Shown in pieces: positions 7,965 through 17,168 of a stretch of 64,000 nt of DNA; position 1 is the first letter of the stretch, and every line of letters begins with the position of its first letter. Origin of the DNA: Oscillospiraceae bacterium (GTDB lineage: Bacteria; Bacillota; Clostridia; Oscillospirales; Oscillospiraceae); contig CAJTFK010000005.1 in NCBI GenBank assembly GCA_910575505.1, forward strand, positions 123,854 through 187,853, written 5' to 3'. The notes beneath the pieces were generated by a model. That model worked only from the letters and a program-made list of their open reading frames with translations, was not told where the DNA came from and did not search any database. Made by a program: the position numbers and the translations under genes.

Positions 7965-9032
7965 TCACTCCAGGGCGCAGGAGGCCCAGACGGCGTTATG
8001 GTCGGAGAGCTCCTCCCCCGCAAAGGCCGCCAGAGACGAGCCCGGCAGGGCAAAGCCGCAGTCCTCTTTCCGGGTGGAGACGGTCCGGCTCTCCAGGGGC
8101 CGGGCTCCCCGGACCAGCAGCCAGTCCAGCCGCAAATCCAGATGTCCGCCGCCGGGCAGGGGCTTGCGCCGGGTGGCGGCGGAGGGCAGAGATGTCATGC
8201 GGTTGGTGGCGGCGGGAAGCTCCGGCAGCAGGCGGTAGCCCGCCGCCTCCGCCGCCGGCAGGCATTCCTCCCACGCTGTCACATCCTCCAGACAGCGGCG
8301 CTGGAGCTCGGGACTCCCGGCCACGGCCTTGATGGCGTCCTTGTCCCGGCCGTCGAAGGTGTTGGTGTTCAAATCGCCGCCCAGAATCACCGGCATCCCG
8401 GGGAACATCCGCTCCGCCGCCGCCAGAACGGCGTCCAGCTGAGCCTTCCGGCCGGGGCCGTGGGTGCGGTTCTCCAGATGGATGGACGCCACGCCCACCG
8501 GCCTGCCGGCCACCTCCAGCTCCGCCAGAACGGCCAGCCGGCCCCCGATGCGGCGCTGCCGGTCGAAATACCAGTTATACTGCTCCGGCAGACGGACCAC
8601 CTCTGCCCGCCGGATGGGCCAGCGGGAGAAAATGGCGTTGCCGTGGAAGCCCTTGGGGTCCTCCCCGTTCACCAGCTCGATGAACTCCAGACCGAAGGCC
8701 GCATTCATGCCCAGCCGCTCTGCCAGCTCCAGGGCGGTGTTCTTCCCCCCGGAGCGGACGCAGCCGTCGTCCAGCTCGTTGGCCAAAATCACGTCAAAGG
8801 GCCGGATGGCCGGACAGGTTTCCAGAAAATCCCCCAGCTCCGCCAGATGGACGCCCCGCTCCATGTTGAACACCAGCACCCCCAGGGCCTCCGGCATCTC
8901 CTGGGGCGGGGGGACCTGACTGGAAAGCTCTGCCTGGGAAAACTGCGGAATCCGCGCCATGACCTCTTCCTGCGAAGCCTGCTCCAGCAGCGCCCCCAGA
9001 CGCTGCCGCTCCTCGTTGGGCAAACCTGTCAT
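7965..9032 (-). CDS. Endonuclease/exonuclease/phosphatase family protein
   Basis: A 355-residue protein of the metal-dependent EEP fold (exonuclease III, DNase I, phosphoesterases). Visible catalytic landmarks are VFNMERG, LANELDDG, the SIHLENRTHG histidine segment, GGDLNTNTF and the terminal SDHNAVWA. It has no signal peptide or membrane segment, so it should act in the cytoplasm. The EEP substrate range is wide, and nothing here distinguishes nuclease from lipid or sugar phosphodiesterase. AAGGAGG lies 10 bases before the ATG. It precedes the HAD gene in one direction; a functional link is unproven. Confidence 0.85.
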   Translation of the reverse strand: MTGLPNEERQRLGALLEQASQEEVMARIPQFSQAELSSQVPPPQEMPEALGVLVFNMERGVHLAELGDFLETCPAIRPFDVILANELDDGCVRSGGKNTALELAERLGMNAAFGLEFIELVNGEDPKGFHGNAIFSRWPIRRAEVVRLPEQYNWYFDRQRRIGGRLAVLAELEVAGRPVGVASIHLENRTHGPGRKAQLDAVLAAAERMFPGMPVILGGDLNTNTFDGRDKDAIKAVAGSPELQRRCLEDVTAWEECLPAAEAAGYRLLPELPAATNRMTSLPSAATRRKPLPGGGHLDLRLDWLLVRGARPLESRTVSTRKEDCGFALPGSSLAAFAGEELSDHNAVWASCALE

Positions 9033-9081
9033 ATCTGTCCGCCTCCTTCTATCCTTTCAATTTTGGTTTCCTTCCCGCCGT

Positions 9082-10095
9082 TCAGGGAGTACCCGAAACC
9101 CGCCGGCAGGTGGACCGCACAACCAGCTCCGGCCGGAGCAGGTCCACCGTCCGTTCCCGGCGGCCCTGGATCTGTTCCAGCAGCCGTTCCACGGCGATCT
9201 CCCCCAGCCGGAATTTGTGCTGGGACACCGTGGTCAGATGGATGCGGGGCAGGGCCGCGAAGGAGATATTGTCATAGCCCACCAGGGACACGTCCTCCGG
9301 GATGCGGACGCCCCGCTCCTCCGCCGCCTCCATGATTTTCAGGGCGGTGATGTCGGAAAAGGCAAAAATCGCGCTGGGCAGCGGCCCACCCCGGAACAGC
9401 TCCAGAGCCTGTTCATAGCTCCACTGCCGCAGCTGGCGGATGTCCCCCGCCGCGGTCAGGTCCCGGCCCTCAACGCCTCCCTCCGCCAAAGCCTGACGGA
9501 ATCCCTTCAGGCGGAGCTCCCGGGTGCGGGAGGTATCCCGCCCTCCGAAAAAGAGGATGTCCCGATGGCCCAGGCCCAGCAGATACCGGGCGGCCTCATA
9601 GCTTCCGGCGGCGTTGTCCGCCATGACATAGCTGCATTCCTCACTGTGGTTGATGCCCAGATAGACGCAGGGCAGATTCCCCATCAGGGCCCTGTGCCGG
9701 GCCTGGGACTGGGGGGAGATGGCGGAGATCAGAATGCCGTCAATCTGCCGGGCCAGGAAGCTGTCGATGCTTTTCAGCTCCTGTTCCGGGTCCCGCATGG
9801 AATTGCTCAAGAGCACCCGGTAGCCCTCCTGCGCCGCCCGGCGCTCAATGGCCGTGGCCATATCGGCAAAGTAGGGATTGGAAATATCCGGCACCAGCAT
9901 GCCTAAAATATGGGTCTTCTGTCCCGTCAGGCTCCTGGCCGCTATGTTGGGCACATAGTCCAGGACGCGGCAGGCCTCCCGGACCTTCCGCTTGGTCTCC
10001 TGGGTAATCTCCGGACGGTCGTCCAGGGCGCGGGATACGGTGGCAGCGCTGACCCCCGCCAGGGCCGCCACATCCTTAATCGTTGCTCTCTTCAT
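9082..10095 (-). CDS. LacI-family transcriptional regulator
   Basis: A 337-residue repressor: an N-terminal helix-turn-helix (TIKDVAALAGVSAATVSRAL) with hinge, then a sugar-binding periplasmic-protein-like domain ending in LVGYDNISFAALP. The gene start overlaps the 3' end of the preceding membrane-protein gene by 20 bases. The ATG at 10095 or the one two codons before it could both serve, implying translational coupling. A perfect GAAAACGTTTTC palindrome upstream of the two-gene operon is a likely operator, giving autoregulation; this is inferred from the family's typical operator centre AACGTT. Confidence 0.92.
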   Translation of the reverse strand: MKRATIKDVAALAGVSAATVSRALDDRPEITQETKRKVREACRVLDYVPNIAARSLTGQKTHILGMLVPDISNPYFADMATAIERRAAQEGYRVLLSNSMRDPEQELKSIDSFLARQIDGILISAISPQSQARHRALMGNLPCVYLGINHSEECSYVMADNAAGSYEAARYLLGLGHRDILFFGGRDTSRTRELRLKGFRQALAEGGVEGRDLTAAGDIRQLRQWSYEQALELFRGGPLPSAIFAFSDITALKIMEAAEERGVRIPEDVSLVGYDNISFAALPRIHLTTVSQHKFRLGEIAVERLLEQIQGRRERTVDLLRPELVVRSTCRRVSGTP

Positions 10096-10771
10096 CGTCA
10101 TCCATATAAAGCAGCATGGCTTCGTCCTGGGCGGAACGGAAGGAGGCCGCAGCCTCCGGGCCGAGCTCAGGATACGCCTCTTCAGGCGTCCCGGCCTCCG
10201 GCGCTTCCGAAGCACCGGACTCCGGAGCTTTTGGAGCCTCCGGAGTCTCCGAAGAGGCCTGCTCCTGTTCCCCTTTCCGGGCGGCCTCTTTGGCGGCGGC
10301 CTCCCGCAGCTCTTCCTGTATGGTTTTCCGCTCTCTATGCAGCAGCGCAGGGCTGAAACGCCTGATGGCCAGATAGATCAGCCAGGTCACGGCGTTGCCC
10401 ACCAGAACCGGCGGCAGTCCGTAAACGGAAATCAGCCACAGCATCCCGGGCCGGACCTCCGGGTCCAGCAGGAAAACCGAGGCATAGAACATGCCCAGAA
10501 TCACCGCCAGCCCCCCAAAGCTCCAGGGGGCAATGCGCTTGTCCTTTAAAAAGAACAGCAGGCAGCTCAGGGCCGTGCCTGCGGCGGCAACAATCAGACC
10601 GTGGACGGCCACGGTGGCCGAAGCGCTGGCAAAGGCCACGGCGTGATACAGGGGTTCCGCCAGCAGGGCGTACATCAGCCCAAACAGGCAGAGGTTCAGA
10701 AGGGCCGCGCCGAACACGGCCAGAATAAAGGGGCTCTTTCTCCGGTTGTGCTTGTCGATGAACAGACTCAT
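10076..10771 (-). CDS. Four-helix membrane protein with acidic Pro/Ala-rich tail
   Basis: A 231-residue protein. About four hydrophobic segments occupy residues 10-155, followed by a cytoplasmic tail of charged repeats rich in Glu, Pro and Ala (SETPEAPKAPESGASEAPEA) ending DDDEESND. No family is recognised. The start at 10771 has GGGGAGG 6 bases upstream. It is the first gene of an operon with the LacI regulator, which it overlaps, so its expression is likely tied to that regulator. Confidence 0.75.
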   Translation of the reverse strand: MSLFIDKHNRRKSPFILAVFGAALLNLCLFGLMYALLAEPLYHAVAFASASATVAVHGLIVAAAGTALSCLLFFLKDKRIAPWSFGGLAVILGMFYASVFLLDPEVRPGMLWLISVYGLPPVLVGNAVTWLIYLAIRRFSPALLHRERKTIQEELREAAAKEAARKGEQEQASSETPEAPKAPESGASEAPEAGTPEEAYPELGPEAAASFRSAQDEAMLLYMDDDEESND

Positions 10772-10831
10772 GCCGACCTCCCCGGGCAGGACGGACGCCG
10801 GAGCTGTCCGGCACACGGCCCGTTCCCGCCG

Positions 10832-10843
10832 TGAAAACGTTTT
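10832..10843. promoter_or_regulatory. LacI-type operator palindrome
   Basis: GAAAACGTTTTC is a perfect 12-base palindrome with the AACGTT core common to LacI-family sites, 61 bases upstream of the operon that encodes a LacI regulator. Confidence 0.55.
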
Positions 10844-10992
10844 CTGTTAGTCGCCGCAGGGGGTTTTACCCGTCAGCGGCTTTGCCGCCGTTTGAAAACC
10901 GGTATCTGCCGGTTTTCAGCCGTGCCGGCTATATTCGCAAATCATAGGCGTTTCCGCGGTGAAAGTCAACCCTGAACCCGCTGACAGCCGGG

Positions 10993-11024
10993 AAAAAGCG
11001 GCGGACGGAACGTCCGCCGCTTTT
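10993..11024. terminator. Terminator of the ABC importer operon
   Basis: A 13-bp stem (aaaagcggcggac / gtccgccgctttt) is followed by a T-run on either strand. It lies 34 bases past the solute-binding protein stop. Confidence 0.75.
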
Positions 11025-11057
11025 CAGGTCCTTTTTTCCTGGAACCGTGCGCCGTTC

Positions 11058-12323
11058 TCAGCCCAGCTGCTGCCAGAAGTCGCGGACCGTGTTGTAATTG
11101 TAGTACATCTCGTTGGCGTCGAAGGGAGCCACGTTGATTTCGCTGAAGGGAGTGGAGCCCTCGGCGGGTTCCAGGTCGTCCCGGACCGGCCAGCCGCCCA
11201 GGGTGTTGAACGGGGCGTATCCGCTGGTATCGCCGTCCACACCGCCCATCATGAAGCGGACCAGGAGCTTGGCGGCGGAGGGATGGTCGCTGCCTTCCAC
11301 GATGTACAGGGTATTCACGGCGGGGATGCCGGTGTCGGGCACCAGATTCACAGGGGCGAAGACCCAGCCGTTATCGGCGGCCTTGCGCAGCTTGGAGGAG
11401 GCGCAGAAGCCCACAGGGGGGTCGGACTGGCCGGGGGTGCCCACAGACTCGGCAATTTCGTCGGAGGAGGCGGTGAAAATGGGGTTGTTGGCGTGGAGGC
11501 GCTTGAGGAACTCAAAGCCGGCGTTCTCACAGCCGTCGGAGAGGACCAGGTCCTCACCGTAGAGCTCCTTATAGGCGTCGGCCAGGCGCTGGGGCTCGTC
11601 GCCCACGCAGAAGCCGGTAATCCAGGAGCCCCAGGCCAGGTTATCCAGGGGGTTCTGCATCATGATCTTGCCCTTCCACTGGGGTTCGGTGAGCTGCCAG
11701 AGGTTGGTGACGGGAGAGCCGTCGGGATAGGCCTCGGTGTTGTAGAACAGCTGGGTCAGCTCAATGTACAGCGGGGTAGTGGTCTCCGTATACAGGGGGT
11801 CGATGTGGGCAAAGATATCGGCGGGCTTGTAGTTGTAGAAAATCTTGTTGGCCACATATTCCAGATACATGGACCCGTCCTGGTCCTTGATGTGGACCAC
11901 GTCGGCGGTGGGAGAGCCGGCCTCATACTCGCGGGTCACCTTCTCCAGCAGGTCGTTGGTGGAGATGTCGAAGGGCACGCACTCCAGGCCGGGATACTTC
12001 TCCATAAAGGCCTCCGCCACCTTGGTGCAGCGGGAAGAAATGGAGTACAGGGTCACGGTGGCGCCCTCCTCCAGGGCCTTCTGATACAGCTCTTCGTCGG
12101 TCTCGCCGGTCTCATAGATGCCGGAGCTCTGCTCCCACTCGGTGAGGTCGCCGGCGGCGGGGTCCGTGGGAGCGGTCTGGCCGGCGTCGCCGCCGGAGGG
12201 CTGCTGGGCGTCGCCGCCGCCGGAGCTGCCGGAGCCGCTGTTTCCGCCGCCGCAGGCGGCCAGACTCAGCACCATGACCAGGGCCAGCAGAGCAGCCAGC
12301 CAGTTTTTACGCTTGAACATCAT
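11058..12323 (-). CDS. ABC transporter solute-binding lipoprotein (Fe3+/phosphonate-type cluster)
   Basis: Extracellular lipoprotein of 421 residues. A signal peptide with lipobox LAACGGG is followed by a Gly/Ser-rich linker (about 25-60) and a type 2 periplasmic-binding-protein fold (VTLYSISSRCTKVAEAF ... IVEGSDHPSAAKLLVRFMMGG). This fold type pairs with fused FbpB-like permeases that import ferric ion, 2-aminoethylphosphonate or thiamine-like solutes; the ligand cannot be read from sequence. GGAGG precedes the start. It is the last gene of a permease - ATPase - binding-protein run, under a divergent LacI regulator, which points to an organic, perhaps sugar-phosphate-like, ligand. Confidence 0.88.
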   Translation of the reverse strand: MMFKRKNWLAALLALVMVLSLAACGGGNSGSGSSGGGDAQQPSGGDAGQTAPTDPAAGDLTEWEQSSGIYETGETDEELYQKALEEGATVTLYSISSRCTKVAEAFMEKYPGLECVPFDISTNDLLEKVTREYEAGSPTADVVHIKDQDGSMYLEYVANKIFYNYKPADIFAHIDPLYTETTTPLYIELTQLFYNTEAYPDGSPVTNLWQLTEPQWKGKIMMQNPLDNLAWGSWITGFCVGDEPQRLADAYKELYGEDLVLSDGCENAGFEFLKRLHANNPIFTASSDEIAESVGTPGQSDPPVGFCASSKLRKAADNGWVFAPVNLVPDTGIPAVNTLYIVEGSDHPSAAKLLVRFMMGGVDGDTSGYAPFNTLGGWPVRDDLEPAEGSTPFSEINVAPFDANEMYYNYNTVRDFWQQLG

Positions 12324-12477
12324 TCTTTTCCTCCTTCAATTCTTCCATGGTTTGGGGGTGCGGATTTCTGTGGCAATGTGAAGCGGCTCTTGCCGCCGGG
12401 GCACTGGTTTGTTTCTTTGCTTCCGCAGTCCGGCCGCCGGCCTGCGGCAAAACCCTCGGTTTCATTCAGCGGAATCC

Positions 12478-13599
12478 TTACACGCAGTATTTAATCAGGT
12501 TCTCGCTGGCGGTGTCGAAGACATTGGCCTTTTTGGCGTTGAAGCTGAGGTAAACCGTTTCGTCGCTGCCGTAGTGGGTGGAACCCAGCTCCTTCACCGT
12601 CACCAGAGCGCCGCCCACCCGAACGGTGACCAGGGTCTCGGACCCGGCGGGCATGCCGGAGTACACATGGGCCTCCACCCGGTGCTCGTCGTCCCGGGTG
12701 CGGCTGATGGTCAGCTGCTCCGGCCGCAGGCCCAGGGTCACCTCCACCCTGCCGCTTTTGGGGGCCTGGGGAGTCATGTCCGCCCGGGCAAAGGTCACCT
12801 GGCCCATGGCGCTGTCCACGGTCATGCCGTCCTCCGTCACCTGGGCGGCGCCCTTGATAAAGTTGATGCTGGGGTTTCCGATGAAGTCGGCCGTATAGAG
12901 GTTGCACGGATTGTCGTACAGCTCCAGAGGCGGGGCCACCTGGACCAGCTCACCCTTGCGGTACAGGGCGATGCGGGTGGACATGGTCAGCGCCTCCACC
13001 TGGTCGTGGGTGACATAGATGATGGTGGTGCCGGTCTCGTGGTGGAGCCGCTTCAGCTCAGAGCGCATATCCACCCGGAGCTTGGCGTCCAGGTTGCTGA
13101 GGGGCTCGTCCAGAAGGAGCAGCCGGGGTTCGGACACGATGGCCCGGGCAATGGCCACACGCTGCTGCTGTCCGCCGGAGAGCTCCGTGGGGTAGCGCTT
13201 GGCGTACTCGCCAATCTGCATCCGCTCCAGGGCGCTGGCCACCTTCTTCGCGATGACGTCGCTGGACTCCTTGCGGATTTTCAGGCCGAAGGACACGTTG
13301 TCGAATACCGTCATATGGGGCCACAGGGCATAGGACTGGAACACCAGGTTCAAATTCCGCTGGGAGGGCGGGGCGAAATAGGCCTCCGCCGCGTTGACAA
13401 TCTCCTTGCCGTCCATGTGGATGGAACCGTTCTGGGGCTTCTCCAGGCCGGAGACCACCCGGAGCGTGGTGGTCTTGCCGCAGCCGGAGGGGCCCAGCAG
13501 GGTCATGAAATCCCCGTCCTCAATGGTCAGGTTCAGGTTTTTCAGTACGTGGTTTTTTCCATAAAATTTATCAACATTGGTCAGAACAATCTTGCTCAT
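12478..13599 (-). CDS. ABC transporter ATP-binding protein (MalK/PotA-like, TOBE domain)
   Basis: Cytoplasmic ATPase of 373 residues. Walker A is GPSGCGKTT, the signature motif is LSGGQQQRVAIARA, Walker B is LLLLDEPLSNLD and the switch His is in VTHDQ. A C-terminal TOBE domain (about 285-365) fits importers of the FbpC/PotA/MalK group. It lies 154 bases upstream of the binding-protein gene and 21 bases after the permease gene, so the three form one operon. Confidence 0.92.
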   Translation of the reverse strand: MSKIVLTNVDKFYGKNHVLKNLNLTIEDGDFMTLLGPSGCGKTTTLRVVSGLEKPQNGSIHMDGKEIVNAAEAYFAPPSQRNLNLVFQSYALWPHMTVFDNVSFGLKIRKESSDVIAKKVASALERMQIGEYAKRYPTELSGGQQQRVAIARAIVSEPRLLLLDEPLSNLDAKLRVDMRSELKRLHHETGTTIIYVTHDQVEALTMSTRIALYRKGELVQVAPPLELYDNPCNLYTADFIGNPSINFIKGAAQVTEDGMTVDSAMGQVTFARADMTPQAPKSGRVEVTLGLRPEQLTISRTRDDEHRVEAHVYSGMPAGSETLVTVRVGGALVTVKELGSTHYGSDETVYLSFNAKKANVFDTASENLIKYCV

Positions 13600-13620
13600 G
13601 ATTTCCTCGTCTCCTTTCTC

Positions 13621-15486
13621 TCAGCCGGCCATGCTCTTGGCAAGATCGGCGTCTCCAAAGATGTTCGCCAGGGCGTACACCAGAAATACGATGGAGAACA
13701 TTACGATGGCCACACAGTCCGACGCCTGGGGGCAGTTCTGGTTCTGATACTGGAAGGCCAGATAGGGCAGCGTCGTGGTGGTGGGGGTCATAATCAGGAT
13801 GATCAGATCCAGCTCCTTCATAATGGAGACGAAAATCAGCATAAACCCGGAGATAAATCCGCCCTTGGACAGGGGAAACACAATTTTCACAAAGCGCTGG
13901 AAGAAGCCCGCGCCCTCGATGGCGGCGGCCTCCTCCAGCTCGCCGCTGATCTGCATCATGTTGCTGGTGCCCGCCCGGGAGGCAAAGGGCAGGTGCTTCA
14001 CCACGCTGGTTAAGGTCAGCAGGGCGAACGTGCCGTACAGCGCCGGAATCAGCGTCACGCCGAAAATGGTCTGCTCCTTGGAGAACATGGAGAGGTAAAT
14101 GCCGCCGAAGGCCACGGAGGGAATCAGGTAGGGAATGAACACCAGCTGCTCCACCAGGCGGCCGTGGAAGGTGCCCCGGCCCTTGGCACAGATATAGCCC
14201 AGCATCTGGCCGAAGATGGTGCCGAAGACGCCGTTGACAAAGGTGAGCTTCAGGGAGTTCCACAGGGACAGCTTGAAATTGCTGTTCTTGAAGATGCCCG
14301 GCACGCCCTCCATAATGTTGGGGTTCCCCTCTCCAATCCAATAATACAGCGTGAAGTTGGACAGGGAATAGCTGCCTTCCGTCATCATGCAGCTCTCCAC
14401 AATCAGAATAACCACCGGCATGATGATGCCCACGATGAAAAAGACGATCAGGATCAGTGTGATGAGAGGCTTCCAGCCTGCCAGGCCGATGGGAGTGGAC
14501 CGGCCTCCCTTGCCGCCGATGGTGGCATAGGACTTCCGGGAACCGATGAGACGCTGGTTGATAAACACCGACAGGGAGGCGATGCAGATCATCAGAATCG
14601 CCATGGCAAACGCCGTCTGGGTGTTCTGGGAGCGGTTGTTGGAATAGAGCTCGCTGGACAGGGTCCGGAAATTTACGGGGGAGCCCAGATAGTTGATGGT
14701 GCCGAAGGTGCCGATGGCCTTGGAGAAGGTGAGAATCACCGCCGACAGCATGGCGGGCAGCACCAAGGGCAGGGTGATTTTCCGGAGAATCAGGCCCTTG
14801 CTGGCGCCCTGAATCTCGCCCATCTCCTCCAGCTCGGAGTTGATGGAGTTCAGCGCCGCAGAGACCAGCAGGTATGTATAGGCATAGTAGTGCAGGGTCA
14901 GCACGATGATGACGGCAATCTGCCCGTAGGCAATGGGGGCCAGCACCGTTTCAATGGTCTCCGTGGACATCCCCGCCTTCAGCATGATGGACGCCACGAA
15001 GCCCGGTGCGCCGCCTACCCGGGGTGTCTTGAACATGGACAGCCAGGCCTGAGACTTCACCCAGGAGGGAATCATATAGGGGATGATGACCGCCAGGGAG
15101 AAGAAGGGCTTGAAGGGCAGGTCCGACCGGACCATCAGCCAGGCCAGCACGGAGCCCAGGGTGATGGCGCAGACAGACACGCCGGCGCCGATGACCAGGG
15201 AATTCATCAGGGGCTTGATCAGCAGGTTCATGGACATGTCGCTGGCAAGCAGCCGCTGCCAATAGTAGAATGTGAACTCTCCGGCCACGCCGCCGGGTAC
15301 GGAACGCAGGTCCCGCTGGGCCAGCTTGAACGTGGTGGCCAGCATGTCTACCAGCGGAAAAACAATCAGATAGGTCAGCAGTATGATGGCCACCAGCACA
15401 ATGACGTTATAGGGATTCGTGGCCACTGCCTTGATCTGGTTTTTCAGACGCCGGGACTTTGAAAAATTCTGCTCATTTGATTTCAT
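13621..15486 (-). CDS. Fused two-domain ABC transporter permease (FbpB-like)
   Basis: Inner-membrane permease of about 621 residues with roughly twelve transmembrane helices in two homologous halves, each with a cytoplasmic EAA-type loop (ALNSINSELEEMGEIQGAS and MMQISGELEEAAAIEGAGFF). The double length is normal for this family, in which one chain forms the whole pore. The ATG at 15486 is chosen because the homologous region begins there; a further 60 open codons upstream overlap the divergent promoter region. First gene of the importer operon. Confidence 0.9.
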   Translation of the reverse strand: MKSNEQNFSKSRRLKNQIKAVATNPYNVIVLVAIILLTYLIVFPLVDMLATTFKLAQRDLRSVPGGVAGEFTFYYWQRLLASDMSMNLLIKPLMNSLVIGAGVSVCAITLGSVLAWLMVRSDLPFKPFFSLAVIIPYMIPSWVKSQAWLSMFKTPRVGGAPGFVASIMLKAGMSTETIETVLAPIAYGQIAVIIVLTLHYYAYTYLLVSAALNSINSELEEMGEIQGASKGLILRKITLPLVLPAMLSAVILTFSKAIGTFGTINYLGSPVNFRTLSSELYSNNRSQNTQTAFAMAILMICIASLSVFINQRLIGSRKSYATIGGKGGRSTPIGLAGWKPLITLILIVFFIVGIIMPVVILIVESCMMTEGSYSLSNFTLYYWIGEGNPNIMEGVPGIFKNSNFKLSLWNSLKLTFVNGVFGTIFGQMLGYICAKGRGTFHGRLVEQLVFIPYLIPSVAFGGIYLSMFSKEQTIFGVTLIPALYGTFALLTLTSVVKHLPFASRAGTSNMMQISGELEEAAAIEGAGFFQRFVKIVFPLSKGGFISGFMLIFVSIMKELDLIILIMTPTTTTLPYLAFQYQNQNCPQASDCVAIVMFSIVFLVYALANIFGDADLAKSMAG

Positions 15487-15546
15487 CAGACACGGGCAAC
15501 CTCTCTTTCTCCTGAATTTGGATGCGTTTTCTCCCCTCACGTTTAT

Positions 15547-15602
15547 GCAAACGTTTCCGGTTTCTTGCTCTAACCATATCATTCCGCCGCGGCGCTTGTC
15601 AA
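15547..15602 (-). promoter_or_regulatory. Promoter and LacI-type operator of the ABC importer operon
   Basis: On the minus strand TTGACA (15602-15597) and TATGGT (15578-15573) have 18-base spacing. GCAAACGTTTCC, a LacI-type near-palindrome centred on AACGTT (15550-15555), lies just past the -10, where a bound repressor would block transcription. Confidence 0.55.
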
Positions 15603-15686
15603 GAGACTTTCTCATTTTCCATAGATATGTACAGGAGTCTCCTTTATTTTTATAGCTTTTGCACAATAGGCGAAACTCGAAAACTT

Positions 15687-15823
15687 TGGTATAATAAACC
15701 GGAAAGGGATAGTTTTTCCCGGTCCAACTTGTCCGTTTTCTACAAAACCGTCTTGCGGCGCCGCTGCAATCGTCCGTCCGGCTGTCTCCGGGCCGTCGGG
15801 ATGCCGCCGGTCCGCAAACGTTA
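15687..15823 (+). promoter_or_regulatory. Extended -10 promoter and second operator before the LacI gene
   Basis: TGGTATAAT at 15687-15695 is a consensus extended -10. A second GCAAACGTTACC (15813-15824) lies in the leader, so the regulator probably also controls itself. The rest of the 377-base divergent gap shows no gene. Confidence 0.5.
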
Positions 15824-15863
15824 CCAATTCAAACGGGCTCCGCCCGGTCAGGAGGACCCGCCT

Positions 15864-16913
15864 ATGCGTTCCATCACCATCAAGGATATCGCCCGGCTCT
15901 CCGGCGTCTCCGTCACAACGGTTTCCCGCGCCCTGAACAACGCCCCGGAAATCAGCGAGGAAACCCGGGAGCGGGTTCTGCGGGTCTGTCGGGAACAGGG
16001 CTACCGGACCAATCTTCTGGCCCGCAGCCTGATTTCCAGCCGGTCCCATCTGCTGGGGCTGGTGCTGCCGGAGCTCGCCAACCCCTACCATGCGTCTCTC
16101 TCCCTGAACATAGAGCTCTGCGCCCGGGAACTGGGCTATCAGATCATGCTCTGCTGCGGCCGGCCGGAAAAGGGGCAGATGAAAAGCTCCTTCGACCTTC
16201 TGCTGAGCCAGCGGGTGGACGGCATTCTGATGGCCAGCACCAGCGACAGCGCCTATGCCCTGCCGCAAAACGGCCCCGGCGGCGTCCCCTGCGTCGTGCT
16301 GGGGGCCTGCGCCGCGGAGAGTACCGCCTCCCGGGCCAATACCGTCAGCGTGGACAACTTCATGGGCGGCTACATGGCGGCGGAATACCTGTTCCGGCTG
16401 GGCCACCGGAACACGGCCTATCTGGGCCTGCGGCCCGGCAGCTCCACCCACACCCTGCGGAATCAGGGCTTTCTCACTGCCGCCCGGACCCTCGGCATGG
16501 CGGTGGAGGTGGTGGAAAACCCGGATCCCTCCTCTACCATCGAAAGCGGCTGCCGCATGGCCCGGCAGCTGTTTCGGCGGCCCGGCTTCCGTCAGACCGC
16601 TGTATTCGCCGCCTCCGACGCGGTGGCCCTGGGGGTTATCCAGGTTGCGGATGAGCTGGGCCTTGCCATTCCGGAACGTCTGTCCGTCCTGGGCTTCGAC
16701 AATATCGAATACGCGGCCCTGCCCAACATCCGCCTGACCACCATCTCCCAGAACACGCCCCTGCTGGCCCGGTCCGCCGTGCGGCTGCTGATGGAGCTGA
16801 TTGAAAGCGGCGAGGACGCCGTTTACACCCGCAAGCTGGTAACGCCCTCCATCATCCGGCGGGCCACCTGCCGGCCCCTCTCCCCTGATAAAGACCCTCA
16901 TCCGCCGGCATAA
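15864..16913 (+). CDS. LacI-family regulator of the divergent ABC importer
   Basis: A 349-residue repressor: HTH and hinge in the first 60 residues (TIKDIARLSGVSVTTVSRALN), then an effector-binding domain with VDGILMAST and the terminal LGFDNIEYAALP block. AGGAGG sits 8 bases before the ATG; the open frame upstream of it crosses the promoter and is not coding. Divergent from the importer, with matching AACGTT-centred sites on both sides, so I infer that it represses the importer until its ligand is present. Confidence 0.92.
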   Translation: MRSITIKDIARLSGVSVTTVSRALNNAPEISEETRERVLRVCREQGYRTNLLARSLISSRSHLLGLVLPELANPYHASLSLNIELCARELGYQIMLCCGRPEKGQMKSSFDLLLSQRVDGILMASTSDSAYALPQNGPGGVPCVVLGACAAESTASRANTVSVDNFMGGYMAAEYLFRLGHRNTAYLGLRPGSSTHTLRNQGFLTAARTLGMAVEVVENPDPSSTIESGCRMARQLFRRPGFRQTAVFAASDAVALGVIQVADELGLAIPERLSVLGFDNIEYAALPNIRLTTISQNTPLLARSAVRLLMELIESGEDAVYTRKLVTPSIIRRATCRPLSPDKDPHPPA

Positions 16914-17052
16914 GCCTGCGCCGTTTCCAGGCGGCCGGGCGGTTTTACGCATTCCCGCGTTCAGAGCAGACCGGCGGGCCGCCGGTCTCTCTCCTTCGCT
17001 CTTTTGCACAAAGAGGAACCATCTTTTTCTATGACAGCGTGACCGAAAGTGA

Positions 17053-17081
17053 TTGACTTTGATTGTTGTTGGCTGTATGAT
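17053..17081 (+). promoter_or_regulatory. Sigma-A-type promoter of the deoR-pfkB-PTS operon
   Basis: TTGACT and TATGAT are spaced by 17 bases, about 85 bases before the DeoR start. Confidence 0.65.
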
Positions 17082-17168
17082 AAGGGCAGTTCAACAAATC
17101 CAATCATTTTCACTCAATTCATCCTGACCGCACAGATTGAAATTGAAGAAGAAACCGGAGGTGAGTCC

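Noticed and set aside
7863..9335. Long plus-strand frame over the EEP and HAD genes (similar ones at 12409-14013, 14164-15462 and 17091-18734)
   Set aside because: Composition is that of a reverse-complement frame and the opposite strand carries clear protein families.
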